Shown here one piece after another: positions 8,468 to 20,404 of a stretch of 64,000 bases of DNA. The stretch covers positions 310,001 through 374,000 of the forward strand of contig SADC01000032.1 in the NCBI GenBank assembly GCA_004194705.1, read 5' to 3'. This stretch comes from Ditylenchus dipsaci. Its lineage: Eukaryota; Nematoda; Chromadorea; Rhabditida; Anguinidae. Under the pieces are notes generated by a model. It saw nothing but the letters and a program-made list of their open reading frames with translations. It was not told where the DNA came from and searched no databases. The stretch's first letter is position 1; every line of letters begins with the position of its first letter. The translations under genes were made by a program, and so were the position numbers.

Positions 8468-11088
8468 AAAAGTTCGCAAAAGAAATCCTGATGCACTTGC
8501 CAGGCGTGCTTCCCTCTGGGCAGAATATGCTATGACCTGCAACACGAAGAGAACATACCAAACCTTAGAAAAACAGTTGGTTTCTATTTCCAGCATAATC
8601 AAAGTTAAAAGAAGCTGTTCAGTTTTCGCGACATCCTGCTGCCCAGGATAGACAATGCTCCCATTGATGATGAGGATGTGATACTCATACTGGAGCTGTG
8701 CAAAGTGAGTCTGGCTGATAATGATGCTCAGAGAAAGTTGGTTTTATTTTGGTTACTTTCTACTGTTGATTTCAACTATTTAAGCCTGAAACGGCGCTTG
8801 AGAAAACTGTGTGAATTAACTATAAACCACCCTTCACTTTTTGTGCAGAGAGTCACTCGCTTAGGTAATATTTGTTTGGACCTTTATATGCTTTCAAAAT
8901 GCCGGAAAAAATTGCCTTGATTTCCAAGCTAATTTTTGGAAATATCGATCTCAATATTTTATGTGGAAATAAGATAGAAATTTTGGCGCTACCGGAGTAT
9001 ACCCCCTCCCCAAATGAATTTTTTTAAAAGTGTTTTCAAACACCCTATATCGACCTAAAATTGCCTCAGGAGTTCAAAAAAGACATTATTTTTGTGTTCT
9101 AGTTAATAAAAAATTGAGTTTTGGGACCACCAAAAAATACCTATTTTGACCATTTTTGAAGGATTTAGGGCCATATTAGGTGGGAAAGGACCAAAAATAG
9201 ACCAATTCAGTGTAAAAAGGAAGATGTTGAACATAGTTTTGTTGACTGGGGCCTACCGCGTAAAGACACTCTGGTATGCATACATTTTTATGCATCCAGA
9301 GTCACTTTCGGTGTGCGCATCTCAACTCCAAGCCACCAAGCCCCTTCGGGGGCGCAGGGGGCTTGGTTGGTTAGAGATGCGCGCACTCACTTACCTTAGA
9401 CATAATTCCGAGCAAGACTCTTGAACAAAAATGCATATAGAGGCTCTTTTTGCCCAGCTTCAGTGACCAAAACATGCCAAAATAGGCAAATGGTCGAAAT
9501 TTAAAAATGTCCAAAACTCAATTTTTTATTTACCAGAACTCAAAAATAATTGCTTTTTTGAACTCCTGAGGCAGTTTTAGGTCGATATAGGGTGTTTAGA
9601 AACACTTTAAAAAAATTTCATTGGGGGGGGGGGGGGTATACTCCAGTAGGGTCGAAATTTTTTATAATTACAAATAGGAGGCATTTCTGAAAAAAAAATC
9701 GGGATAACTTGTCCGTATTTTCAGAAAACAGATTTCAAAGACCTTCAAATACTGCCTACAACCCTCCCAACTACCCTCCTCCTGTCTTCGTTCCAGACAC
9801 TCAACTACCTCCTACAGGCACTTCAATCATCAATAAAATCATCGAGAAGAATTCTCAAGAAGATGAAATAGTGGATGACTCATTTCGTTGTGTCAATCCA
9901 GACCAACCTCTAGGCAACGACCAAGGCTACCTGACGTTTATCCAGGAGGTCACTTTAGGAAGGCAGCAACCATTCCAACCAAAAGAAACACATTTCAAGA
10001 CATCTAGCCAGAAACAGCCTTTGAAAAAGACCACAAGTTGGAGCAGCGTTACAAGGTTAGTGGGATATTTTTTTAAATTATAGTTAATTTTTAGTACATC
10101 AAATAATTCAAAATTTGTTGAAAGCTTCCTGATCGGCCTCCGCATCACATCCGCATCCGCTAAGCCTATTGTGAACACGCTTCCGCAACGCCTTCCTCAT
10201 CCGAATGCGGTCCGCAATGCGTTCCGCATGCGGACCGCATTGCGGAGGCATTGTGAACACCAAAAATGCGGATGCGGTGCGGATGCGGACAAAAAACGGA
10301 ACATTGTGTAGGGGTATAACAAAATAAGGCCTAGAATTTAATTTTAGGTATTGTTTCGTTAGAAACCAAGCTGAAAAATACGCACAGAAGTTCAATGATT
10401 AGGCGAAATTGTTTGAATCGGCGGGGGACAATCGTGGACGTAGACGGCAACGGCCCTTTAACAGAAACTTCACGGGTTGGCATTACTTATCTGTAATTGT
10501 ATTTCAGTGGCGAATACCTGATGGATCTTTCCAACAGTCCAGTTCGACTCAAAACCCTAACTGAAGAAGCAAGTGAGAATGATGATACTATACAGCAACA
10601 CTACGAAACTGCACCTAGTCAACCAATTACGCCAAGCACTAATAGCTCGCCAGTAGTTCCTGATTCTGAAGAAGCTGCCCAACCTCCAGCCAATTGTCAA
10701 ATGTGACTGCGCAGAAAGAAGAAATGGAATTGACTTTGACTCAAGAAGACCAACTAGCCTCAACCAGCAATGCAAGTACTGACCAAGTGACGCAGTTAGA
10801 ATTGCAGTGGCACAAACAACTGACTCAGAAGAACAGGGACAATAAAGGTGTGACACCATGCAGGTGCTCCAGTGCAAGGAGTTGCTCAGGTCCAGAATTA
10901 AACTGACGGCAAAGGGGGTTAGTGGTAACTACTTTCTGTGACTAATTTTCATAATGTAGAAATTTTTTAGCTATTGCCAGCTGACTCGCTCCTAGGTTAT
11001 TTTTGAATTATCATGGGTTGACTAATTTATGCTGGTTGTATTGATTTTAGATGGAATACCCGACAATGTCAAGGATATGGTGGAAGAG
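8468..11088 (+). CDS. Unrecognised multi-exon gene with a 16-nt micro-exon
   Basis: Exons: 8468-8704, 8849-8864, 9725-10055, 10507-10847, 11051-11088, each AG|...|GT. Phases agree: ELCK | RVTRL | ENRFQRPSNTAYNPP, then ...WSSVTR | SGEYLMDLSNSPVRLKTL, then ...QKNRDNK | DGIPDNVKDMVEE. The first exon starts after TTGTAG and reads NPDALARRASLWAEYAM, then FSFRDILLPRIDNAP and DDEDVILILELC, with one base missing near 8615-8625. The fourth has one missing base near 10690. The middle part is rich in Pro, Ser, Thr and Gln and looks disordered. I recognise no family. 5' and 3' ends are not located; the weak donor GTTCAA after 11088 could instead be read through to a stop 16 codons on. The second intron holds a foldback, the third a GCGGATGCGG cluster and half a TTAA MITE. 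Confidence 0.65.
8849..8864 (+). other. 16-nt micro-exon
   Basis: Flanked by TTTTTGTGCAG and GTAATATT. Its length converts phase 0 to phase 1, exactly what the neighbouring exons require. It encodes RVTRL plus one base. Confidence 0.6.
8985..9660. mobile_element. Foldback element with palindromic core
   Basis: Arms of about 220 bp (ACACCCTATATCGACCTAAA ... and its complement TTTTAGGTCGATATAGGGTG) end at GGAGTATACCCCC / GGGGGTATACTCC. The recurring core (9229-9440) lies between the arms. A relative is at 54530-55050. It lies in an intron of the 8.5-11.1 kb gene. Confidence 0.75.
10125..10300. repeat. GCGGATGCGG / CCGCATCCGC motif cluster
   Basis: About ten copies in both orientations of CCGCATGCGG, GCGGATGCGG and CATTGTGAACAC. 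Looks like the terminal arrays of a small DNA transposon; ends not resolved. Confidence 0.5.
10320..10457. mobile_element. Half of a TTAA MITE (family A)
   Basis: Matches the right half of 6489-6722 from AGGCCTAGAATTT to GACGGCAACGGCCCT, with TTAA at 10458-10461. The left half is absent, replaced by the GCGGATGCGG cluster. Confidence 0.65.
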
Positions 11089-11795
11089 GTTCAATTTAAC
11101 CAAATTGTATTTATTTTTATTATTTACATATACTTTTAGTTTGCCCATCTGCTAAAGTGGTGCTTGTCGGACACTCCTTCTCCCACCAAGTCAATTTAAT
11201 AAGAAGTTTAAAATTTGTTTCCATATGAAATGTATTTATGGAAACCATTTTCACGATAGGTATAAACAAAACATTCTTCAGCACCAAGCAACAAATAAAC
11301 ACCTTTTCCACACCATAACCATTTTCAGCCGACAAAAAATTTTTTCAACTTCTAACTGATTTTCTGACAATTTTAAAAGAAAAGTTTTGTAACTTTGTCT
11401 TTTTATTAATACCACCTCGACCTCTCAGAAAATAGGAAATTGAGTGTTTGGGCTCGAAAGAGAGCCTAAGATATGATGAGCACGATAACATCGAATTCGG
11501 CCACTTTTTCTTAAAAATTCACCAAGCTGTGGCCTCCTAAAGTTTGAAACTCAGAAATAGCAGTACATTTCTTAAAACAGTTCATACTTAGGTAGAATTT
11601 GAGCATTCAGAGCCATTCAAAAGCCTATTCGACGCGGAATGAGTTGCTCTTTCATATGAGTACAAAACCTTTACAATCTGTTGTAAATTCCAGCAAAAAA
11701 TGCCTCCCGAAGTTGCCCGAAAATCATGATACAGGTATTATAAATAGGTATTATTTGCCCTATTACTTTGCTGACCAACCAAATTGGCTCCAATG
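11089..11795. other. Unassigned spacer
   Basis: No repeat family or gene recognised. The open frame at 11599-11853 runs into the pogo-type terminus after it and has no splice support. Confidence 0.3.
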
Positions 11796-12589
11796 TGTGC
11801 TTATATCGAGAGTGTGCTTATATCGAGAGTCGACTGTACTATACTTATTGTGATCATTACTATAGCTCCATTCATACTCCGGCGTAACACGTAACACGTA
11901 ACAAATTCTGTTACGCTACTCGTGTTACGCGACTCTGTTACGCGTAACACTTTTTTGAGTCTCGTAACAGACCCGCGTAACAAAAGTCGCGTAACAGCAC
12001 TTTTTGATGTTACGCGTAACATTTCGCGTGTTACGCGTAACATGTTACGCGTAACAACCGAGTCGCGTAACACATTTCAGGTCAACGATTCTTTCTTGTT
12101 TGTCAACATTTACGTTTAAACGGCGATCATACAAAGGTAAAGGATGCTAACTGGAGATATACAGGAAAGATATTTACAGTTTTCTCTGTCCAACAGACAG
12201 ATCAAGGTAGTGGCAGAGCCCAAGTACTCAGGTGGTCTGAATCAGGTGATAACACCTGAGAAGTCTGATCCAATGCCAGGGCACATTATATCAAGTCCTC
12301 CTAAAAATACACAGTCTCTATCCCTCCGAGAATTTCCTATCTTTTTATTCAGATATCCGCGCATTCTTTTTCACAGGGCTATTCACAAAACCCATCTTTG
12401 CATAGAAATCATCTTTATATAGTGTTTACCATCAGCAAGTGCTATTTTTTTATATTTTAGACCAGGATCATTATTTATTTTTCGCGATCTTTTTTTAATC
12501 GATAGATATGGCTGAGACGAGGCGCGTAACATAGTGCTTTTTTTAATTTAATTCAAAATACCGATGAAAATTTATTTGGATAGTAACTC

Positions 12590-12725
12590 AACCATCTGGA
12601 TACCCTGTTTACCTGAAAGGTACTAAAACTGCCTGGAGGGTGCCCAAACGCCTGAATGCTACTCCAGTCGCCTGGAGTGTGAGCAAATCGCCTTGATCCC
12701 ACCTCAACTATCCGGAAAGTGTACG
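12590..12725. repeat. Degenerate CCTGG-type tandem repeat
   Basis: Units of about 12-24 bp around ACCTGGGTACCA. Similar stretches at 13110-13195, 15185-15375 and 16160-16235. Confidence 0.5.
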
Positions 12726-12956
12726 ACCAGAAGGTATCCTGAATCTTCTAGAAGATACAGCAATTTTTCGTGTAATTCTATCTTTTTGAAAAACGGTTAG
12801 ATTTCATATTATTAAGGGGTTACAAGCGCCTATTGGCGACTCTAGTCATTCTAAAGTCATTTAGGGTATATGCACGAATTTGCTGACAATCTGATGATTG
12901 TTTAAAATAAACTAATTTTTAAATAGGCTGCCAATATTAACGCAGTATTTTATATA

Positions 12957-13085
12957 GTCAAGTCTCGACATAACGCGACCCCTTGGGACCAGAAAAAGGT
13001 CGCGTTATACCGAACGTGAATATGACCAAATTCTTTTTGCTGGAATCATTTCAAGGGTTGCGTTGTATCGAGACACGACTGCATT
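12957..13085. mobile_element. Pogo-type MITE, nested
   Basis: TAGTCAAGTCTCGACATAAC at left and GTATCGAGACACGACTGCA at right. The interior repeats the GCGTTAT motif. Confidence 0.6.
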
Positions 13086-13924
13086 ATGAGTTTGTAAAAA
13101 AAAATTCAGCCACCGGGGCATGACCACCTGAGCATCAGCACCTGGGCACCACCACCTGGGTTACCCCATCTGAATACGACTACCTGGATACCAACCGAAA
13201 AATGAGTTTGCGAAAATTGGGAGAAAGTCGGAACCCAAACATCCACAAAAAATCCAGGCTAAAATACATTATCTCCAATTTGGACGGCAGGAATTTTTTT
13301 TTACTGCAAACTTCGATCATACATTTTGTACTTAAAAAGAAACTAATATGCTGTACTTGAGTGCTCCGGAAAGATATCCAACATAGGTTCGCAAAACGTA
13401 GCAGAAAGTTGAGCTCTAAGTTAAAAGTGGCGAAAAAAAGACACAGCGGATCCAAATACCATATGGGATATAACTTAGCAAAAGCGAGTCACGTAACAGG
13501 GTGTTGTTACGTGACTCAACTCGCGTAACATGAGATGCTTCCTAAATAGGAAAATTTCTATCTCTTCAGAAAATTCTATCTTTTAGAAACTTCTACACAC
13601 TCTTAAATCCCGTTAAACATAAGAAGACAAATATTTCAAAAGGTCAAAACACAAAAAAATGAATCCAGAAGCCGAAAATCAGGTGTTACGTGACTCGATG
13701 TTACGCGTAACAAAATAGTGTGTTACGAGACTTTGTTACGTGACTCGAAAGCAGTGTTACGCGTAACAGACATGCGTAACACGAGTCGCGTAACAAATTA
13801 TGTTACTTGACTCGTGTTACGCCACTCGTGTTACGCGACTCAAAAACAGTGTTACGCGTAACACTAGTCAAATTGTGTTACGCGGGTCGTGTTACGCCGG
13901 AGTGTGAAGGATGCTTATGAAAAT

Positions 13925-14068
13925 TTCGTCACAGTTTTCTAAAATGTCCGAAAGAGGTTAATAATGAAATGTGGCGGAAACTCAAATAGTCGCTGCTTTT
14001 TGAATATTTGAATTCCCGCCACATTTCTATATCAACCTCTTTCGGAAATTTTAGAAAACTGTGTCGAA
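13925..14068. repeat. 144-bp foldback
   Basis: CACAGTTTTCTAAAATGTCC at left pairs with GGAAATTTTAGAAAACTGTG at right; arms of about 60 bp including CGCCACATTTC. Confidence 0.7.
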
Positions 14069-14096
14069 CTTTTCATATTTATGATCACAATAAGTA

Positions 14097-14169
14097 TACA
14101 GTCAAACCTCGATTTAACGACACCATAGGTCAGTCCCCAGGGGTGTCGTTAAATCGAGGGTTGACTGTA
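14097..14169. mobile_element. 73-bp pogo-type micro-MITE
   Basis: TACAGTCAAACCTCGATTTA at left and its inverted complement ending GTTGACTGTA at right, arms of 28 bp, spacer of about 17 bp, TA at both ends. Confidence 0.8.
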
Positions 14170-14264
14170 GCAGGCTCAAAAATGCCTCATGCAAGTTCAA
14201 TAATTCAGAAGATATACGAATCAAGGGCAATTCAAAAGTAAGCTAAAAACCATGATACCCGTAT

Positions 14265-14575
14265 CAGGGCGTAATCGTTTTGCCAATGGCATCTTTTTGC
14301 TAATGAGATCACTTCACCAATGGTATGCTTTCGCTAATAGCTTCTTTTCTCAAGTATTGTTATTTCTTTGTCAGGAAATTACCACTCATTTAGTAGCCAG
14401 TGAGATGAACTGCAGAATGAGTGGTAATTTGCTGGACAAGGGAATAAGAATAGTCGAGAAAAGAAGCTATTGGCAAAAAGATACCGTTCGCGAAGTGATC
14501 TCGTTGGCAAAAAAATTCCATTGGCAAAAAAGATCTAATTGGCAAAGGTTTCATTGGCAAAACGATTGCGATCAC
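14265..14575. repeat. Foldback with TTGGCAAAA repeats
   Basis: Inverted arms (CGTAATCGTTTTGCCAATGG vs CATTGGCAAAACGATTGCG) with several TTGGCAAAA copies. Centre contains ACCACTCATT / AATGAGTGGT. Confidence 0.65.
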
Positions 14576-15374
14576 CACACCCCCCCCCCCCCCGTATGAT
14601 GGTTTCCTGGGAACTTCGGGAGGCTCTGTCTCGCTGATTCTTGAAGTAATCTCGAAAAAGGGGCAGCACTTCATTATAGTACTCTCGGCTGCTCTACACG
14701 AATCTGCAAAAAAAGATCTCAATGTGCTCTCTTTTTTGCTGTATATGTCGTTCTTCCTGCTTTCTGTTTTGTTTTCCAGGTTTTCTTCAAGGATTCGTGT
14801 TCAGCATGGCCGATTTACTCGAAAGCTGCTCTTTAAAGCCCAACTCGCTGTCTAATTTCAAATTCCATTCAAGACAACAAACATTTGTATTGTCAGAAAT
14901 TGAATTTTTTGTTCTAAACATTTCTAAGCTTAAACCGAGGTGTAGAGTTATAAAAAATATTATGTGTGCTCAAAATTTTGAGATTTTTACCACAAAAGTC
15001 GGAGAAACCAGGCTAGCTGGAAAAGGTTATCAAACCTGAGAAAATACAATTTGTAAAAGAACATTTTATTTTAGTACTAGTTTCAAATCAAAGCGAACGT
15101 TACTGTATTCTAACTTGTAGTCGTAGGTGGTGTGATCAGGTGATAGTACCCAGAATGTCTCGCCGGACTGGTTTTACAAAGGTAGGCGTACAGAGGTGGT
15201 GGTACTTAGGTGAGGGAACTCAGGTGGGATGCCCAGGGAGTGATAAATAGGTGATGGTGCCCAGATAGAATACCTAGGTGCTAGTACTCAGATAAGGGTA
15301 GCAACATCGAGGTACCCAGCTTGTGGCAAGAGATGGAAATTCATATATAGATGGGTTTATCCAGATAGAGGTAC

Positions 15375-16165
15375 CCTGGTGGTCGGCCACGGACCATTCC
15401 CTGCCGCGCCAATTCCCTGCCGGGGCCAATTCTCTGCCGGGAAAATATACTAGTAAAACCATATCCAATCAATTTCCCAACTAAACAAATTGCATCTTTA
15501 TTGAGAACCAACTCGGACAACAATGGCAAACAACTCCTTAAACGAAAAGAAAGCAATACAATACAACATTTCCGCGTACAAATATGAATAAAATCTATTA
15601 AAACAGACAAGTAAAACAGACGGACGATTCACTCACTGGGACGATTTATTCACGGTTACTACTCATTTGGGGCCTACTCATTTCGCCTCTCTCATTTAGG
15701 ACCCACTCATTTTGGACCTATATCAATATAGGATTAAAAAACACCCTGTTGCTCGAAGAACTCTTTCGAGCCAGCATTAATGTACACTGGGCTAGTTTTT
15801 GCCGAATAGCAGTGAATTCATCCGCAGTAAATTCATTGCTGGTAAATTTATCCTCGATAAATCAATTAAAAAAATTTGTGAGGTTAATATCCTCAGGTTT
15901 TATAGGAGAACCATTTGGTACTTCCACATTGAATTCATCCACAGAAATTCGCTCCAAGTGGTCTTCCACTTGGAGCAATTATTTTCCTTCACTTTTTCGG
16001 GTTCCAAAACCTGATTTCCAAAAATATTTTTTTCAAAAAGCGGGGTCCAATATTTCCCAGCAGGGTATTGTCGTGGCAAGGAATTGTCTCCGGCAGGACA
16101 CTGTCCGGCAGGGAATTGGCCCCGGCAGGAAATTGGCGCGGCAGGGAATTGTCACGTACCGCCCG
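15375..16165. mobile_element. Element with CAATTCCCTGCCG terminal arrays
   Basis: Three units of CAATTCCCTGCCGGGGC-like sequence at the left end and five inverted units at the right end. Interior 15440-16050 has no recognisable coding sequence. Flanks are CCTGG-type tandem repeats on both sides. Confidence 0.6.
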
Positions 16166-16367
16166 GTGGTAGTACCTGGAGAAGGGTGCTCAGATGGAGG
16201 CAAATAGGTGGAGGTATCCAGGTAGGTTTACGTAGGCGCCTGTTCGTTCATACACATTCTAAACACAAGTCACACAGAAAATTTAACTCACTTTGCACAA
16301 CCCTGGTTTTCAGAATATGATAATCAAAGAAAACTTATGGTATTGTACTTTTGGTAGGTTTACTTAA

Positions 16368-16594
16368 AGGACCATGCTCGTGGTGATCTGGTGGGTCCCG
16401 CTAATTCAAAAAATTCCTAGTCTTTGGGCTTCTGTACGGATTTTTCAACTTGGTTTTTAACAAACAAGGTCTAGAATTTAATTTTAGGTATAGTTTTGTT
16501 AGAAACCAAGTTGAAAAATCCGTACGGAAGTTCAATGGTTAGGAAAATTTTTTGAATTGATGGGGACTCAACAGACCACCGCGAGCATGGCCCT
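16368..16594. mobile_element. TTAA MITE family A
   Basis: Ends AGGACCATGCTCG / CGAGCATGGCCCT, TTAA at 16364-16367 and 16595-16598. Inverted arms of about 100 bp share TTTTTCAACTTGGTTT with the other copies. Confidence 0.85.
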
Positions 16595-16894
16595 TTAACG
16601 AATTCTAGTTCTGATGAAACTGTTTTTTTAAATCCAATTCACTGTCAAATTTGAAATCCCACTCAAGACTAGGAGCATTTGAACCACAAAAAAAAAAAAA
16701 ATTTATCAAATTTTGTTTAAATATTTGTTGTCTTGAATGGAATTTGAAACTGGACAGCGAGTTGGACTTTAAAGAGCAGCTTTTAAGTAAATCGGCCATG
16801 CTGAACACGAATCCATGAAGAAAACCTGAAAAACAAAACAGGAAGCAGAAAGAACAACATATACAGCGAATAAGAGAGCACATCCTATTTCAGA

Positions 16895-17110
16895 AAAATC
16901 CTTATTAGGATCTTTTTGACTGAAGGTTCCTAATTAGCATACTCTAGTCAAAACATCCTAATTAGGATACTCTAGGATGTGGATCCTAGCAGGATATTTA
17001 GGAGCGAATAGGATCAAAACATCCTATTTTATGAACGGAACCCAACTCGTATAGATCCCAACTCGTACAGCCCAACTCGTATAGGTATCAATTCGTACAG
17101 ATCTCGACTC
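16895..17110. repeat. TCCTAATTAGGA palindromes and CCAACTCGTATAG repeats
   Basis: Several ATCCTAATTAGGAT-like palindromes up to 17035, then four imperfect copies of CCAACTCGTATAGAT. Confidence 0.5.
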
Positions 17111-17509
17111 AAAGAAGAGTTCAAATTCACCTACACGCGAACGTTTTATTGGTCAGCTAATACTTTGTTAGCGGAACTAAAGTATTTTCACTATCAATCT
17201 CACAGATCGATGATTTTTCAGCCCATAGAAGTTTGCGAACTCGTCAATTGAAAATAGTCTTCACTCTAAAATGCTATTCAAAAATATGAGACGGGGATCG
17301 TTAAAGAAAAATAATAATTACTGATTGTATTTCCCGACTGCAATCAAACCTCGATAGCGTTACCTAGGTTTTATCCGGTTTCTAGGTGTTCAGGTTGCAG
17401 TTTCGAATAACCCCCCCCCCCCACGGGGACTGATCAGATCGAGGAGATAACATCATATTCGTGTTTCTCGACCCCGATTAAATGAGAAAGCCGGCTGTTT
17501 TTTAAATTC
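17111..17509. other. Unassigned spacer with a half pogo-type end
   Basis: A lone CTGCAATCAAACCTCGATAG terminus lies at 17339. Nothing else recognised. Confidence 0.35.
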
Positions 17510-18165
17510 TGAGAAAAAAAAATTTTTTCGAACCACAGGGGGGGGTATCATGGTTTTTTAGTCAAAATTTGAAAAATTTGAATTGGCGCCTTTTGAATTT
17601 TAAAGGGATAAAGGGCTGTATTGGGAGGGGAAGGGAATAAAAGGGGCCACTTTTATGGCAGAACATTATAAATTTGAATATCTGTATTCTTCGACTGCCT
17701 CACCATGTTTTTCAACTGGACCGTGGCAAAAAGATACTCTATATGCATTTTATGGTCAAGAGTACTTCTCAGAATCATGTCTAAGGTAAGTGAGTGCGCG
17801 CATCTCTAACTCTCAAGCCCCCTGCACCCCTTTGGGGGCGCAAAGGGGTTGGGGCTTGAAGTTGAGATGCGCACACCCACATACCTTAGACACAAATCAC
17901 TCGAAAGTGACTCTGGATGCATGAAAAAGCATGCATACCGGAGTTTATTTATGCGGTAGGCCCCAGCATTCAAAACTATGTTTAACATCTTCTTGTTAGT
18001 GGCCCCTGTGTGATTAGTGGCCCCCTTTTATTCCCTTCCCCTCCCTATACAGCCCTCAATCCCTTTAAAATTCAAAAGGCGCCAATTCAAATTTTTCAAA
18101 TTTTGACTAAAAAACCATGATACCCCCCCCCCCCTGTGGTTCGAAAAAAAATTTTTTTCTCAGAA
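17510..18165. mobile_element. Foldback element with palindromic core
   Basis: Arms 17510-17655 and 18005-18165 are near-perfect inverted copies (CCATGATACCCCC end; AAAAGGCGCCAATTCAAA). The recurring core lies between them at 17739-17985. Confidence 0.8.
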
Positions 18166-18969
18166 TTTATTTCATACATCATAAACATTATCTGTCTTTG
18201 AAAAATCGACCCTACCAGAGTAAAAACCTCTCTGCCGCCCAAAATTTTTCATAACTTTTAATTTTTCGGGAATTTCGAAAGCATGGTCATATATAACCTT
18301 ATATTCAAAATGTAGCTATGCTTTCTAGCGTCAGTTTAAGGATGAACTTGTAAAAGGGAATAAAATGGGGCCACTTTTATGGCAAAACGACAAAACAGTG
18401 AAAAGTGGCGGTGCCACAAAGACTTCCAAAATTAACGATTATGTCTTTTAAAAATATATTTTGGTGCTTTTTCGTCCTGTCAATCGAATATTTGTTCGAA
18501 TATTTAAACTTATAACATTTTTTAGCTTTATTTTTCAAAGCTGGTTTCTTGGAAATATACATTGCCTTAGCTATTTTAGCATATATGTTAAGAGAACATC
18601 TTAAAAAATTATTCTGGTGTTTACTAGGTCTTTTAAAATTTCATTTAAACTTTAGTCATTTAAATTTTAGGCACTTGTTTTGTGACAAACTGGTAGTTTT
18701 GAAAATGTGGTGAGCTATGCTGTTTCTAAAAAAGTGGGCTAAACTTCACTTTACCGGAAATCCAAAACACGGTTTAAAGCGCTTCAAAGCGACCTTTATG
18801 CCTTAAAACGGTTAGGAAACACTTTTTTGAGTGTGGGATGGCTTTTTCTCAGAAAAAATTGTTTGGTTTGCCTTGGTCCTCTCTGTGGTTCTTGGTCATT
18901 TTTGCCTCGGTCTCCTTATGGTTTTTTGGTCATTTTTTGACTTGGTCACTTCTGCTGAACCTAAAAATG

Positions 18970-19220
18970 TATTTGAACATAGTTTTGCTAACTGGGGCCT
19001 AAAACATAAATAATAGAATTGGATGCATGCATTTTCATGCATCCAGAGTCACTTTCGAGTGATTTGTGTATACGGTATGTGGGTGTGCGCATTTCAACTC
19101 CAAGCCCCCAAGCTCCCTGCGCCCCCGAAGCGGGCGCAGGGGGCTTGGTTGGTTGGAGATGCGCGCACTCACTTACCTTAGACATAATTCCGGGCAAGAC
19201 TCTTGATCATAAAATGCATA
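18970..19220 (+). repeat. Palindromic foldback core in left arm
   Basis: Near-complete core: GGGGCCTAAAACAT side, GATGCATGCATTTTCATGCA, TATGTGGGTGTGCGCA, then GCCCCCGAAGCGGGCGCAGG centre, then GCGCGCACTCACTTACC and CGGGCAAGACTCTTGATCA. Mirror copy at 28052-28302. Confidence 0.8.
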
Positions 19221-19309
19221 TAATACGCCTTGAAATAAACTATTTGAGTTTTGTCTGACTTAGGGGGGGGGGGTAGGCACTATTTTGCGGTGTTTCAAAA
19301 TGAGTAGCC

Positions 19310-20340
19310 CCAAGAACACCGAAATCTGTAGCGTACGCACTACAGATTTAGAGCAGTTAGGGAAGTACTCAGGATCCGCACCGCCAACAGTGATTTCAGG
19401 GGTTACTACGAATTTGAGCCCTTTTGATTTGAGCCCCCGCATTTGAGCCCCCGTATTTGAGCCCCGCATTTGAGCCCCGCATTTGAGCCCCATTTAATTT
19501 TTTGGGTGGGCTTATTAGTCCTCGCCCTTCAGGTTCTGATCGAGGTGATCAAAAGTTCCTAGAGTTTCACGCTTTTTTCAGGATCTGATTTTTAACAGAA
19601 CGACAGAACAAATCTAGTGGTACATATGCAAGCAATTTATTGATAACATTCAACAGTTTAAATGAAACACTAGAACAAACAACAGATTCAATAAGTGTCA
19701 ATTTCATTCTCTTCAGATTCTTCTCCTTCTACCTGCCTGCCTTCGGCAGGCAACCTAATTCAATAGGAAGCCCCTTTGTGGGTACATGGTCCGGGAAAAG
19801 GGCTGACCCTTTGGGGCACATGGTCCGGGATAAGGGCTAACTCATTATATACGAGCTCTATATTAGCATCCATCAGATTGCTAATTTTTATATTTAAAGT
19901 AAATATCGATTTTCAAAGAAAAAACACAGAAAAATGAATAAATACAAAATCGGACTTAAAAAAATGAACAGATACAGGCAGTGAAATGACCCGGCGGTGA
20001 AATGTCCGTGTCCCGATTCAAATGTCGGCTTTTGCTATGGGGCTCATATGCGGGGCTCGAATGCGGGAGCTCAAATGCGGGGCTCAAATACGGGGGCTCA
20101 AATGCGGGGCTCAAATACGAGGGGCTCAAAAGCGGGGGCTCAAATCCAAAGGGCTCAAATGCGTGTTAACGATTTCAAACGTTTTTCCCGATATGAACAA
20201 TTTTTCAGTGAGCGTGCAACAAATCTCGAGTGAATCTACAAAATCATGATTTTGCAGCGTGCACACTGCAGATTTTTGGGATTTGCTCTAATCGCCTGAA
20301 TACGTATTGCCGACGGCACATATTTCGAGTAATTTCGAAA
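19310..20340. mobile_element. Element with TTTGAGCCCCGCA terminal arrays
   Basis: Array of TTTGAGCCCC(C)GCA at 19410-19492 and an inverted array of GGGGCTCAAATGCG at 20035-20165. Outer ends show diverged CTGTAGCGTACGC / GCGTGCACACTGCAG inverted repeats. No transposase. Part of the duplicated arm. The short segment 19842-19985 recurs at 37015-37088 and 38826-38893. Confidence 0.6.
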
Positions 20341-20404
20341 CTAGTCTGGATTTGCACCCTTGACAAAGCAAATTTAGAGTACTTTTCCAAAACTCGTGTT
20401 TTTG

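Larger units (their letters stand above)
11873..13906. mobile_element. Element with GTTACGCGTAAC arrays at both ends
   Basis: Terminal repeats CATACTCCGGCGTAACACG / CGTGTTACGCCGGAGTGTG. About 200 bp inside the left end and 430 bp inside the right end are arrays of the palindrome TGTTACGCGTAACA and variants GTTACGTGACTC and CGAGTCGCGTAAC. Interior 12.1-13.4 kb has no transposase; the frame at 12144-12422 is unassigned. A pogo-type MITE (12957-13085) and CCTGG repeats sit inside. No clear target duplication. Confidence 0.65.
14722..16885. repeat. Inverted pair of a foldback family, 2.2 kb apart
   Basis: 14722-14900 and 16700-16885 are inverted copies (GATTCGTGTTCAGCATGGCC vs GGCCATGCTGAACACGAATC). 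Related sequence forms compact foldbacks at 46440-46690 and 58630-58865. Between them lie the CCCTGCCG element and a TTAA MITE, so the pair is an old foldback expanded by later insertions. Confidence 0.6.

Noticed and set aside
12144..12422. 92-aa ORF (GDIQERYLQFSLSNRQ...)
   Set aside because: Inside a non-autonomous element, no domain and no convincing splice sites; kept only as an unassigned frame.
18377..18562. Lys-rich ORF present in both palindrome arms (also 28710-28940)
   Set aside because: Duplicated because the arm is duplicated; AT-rich, crosses the arm border and has no domain.
19997..20249. ORFs with GAQMRGSN / GLKCGAQIRG repeats
   Set aside because: Direct readings of the GGGGCTCAAATGCG array; mirrored in the right arm.
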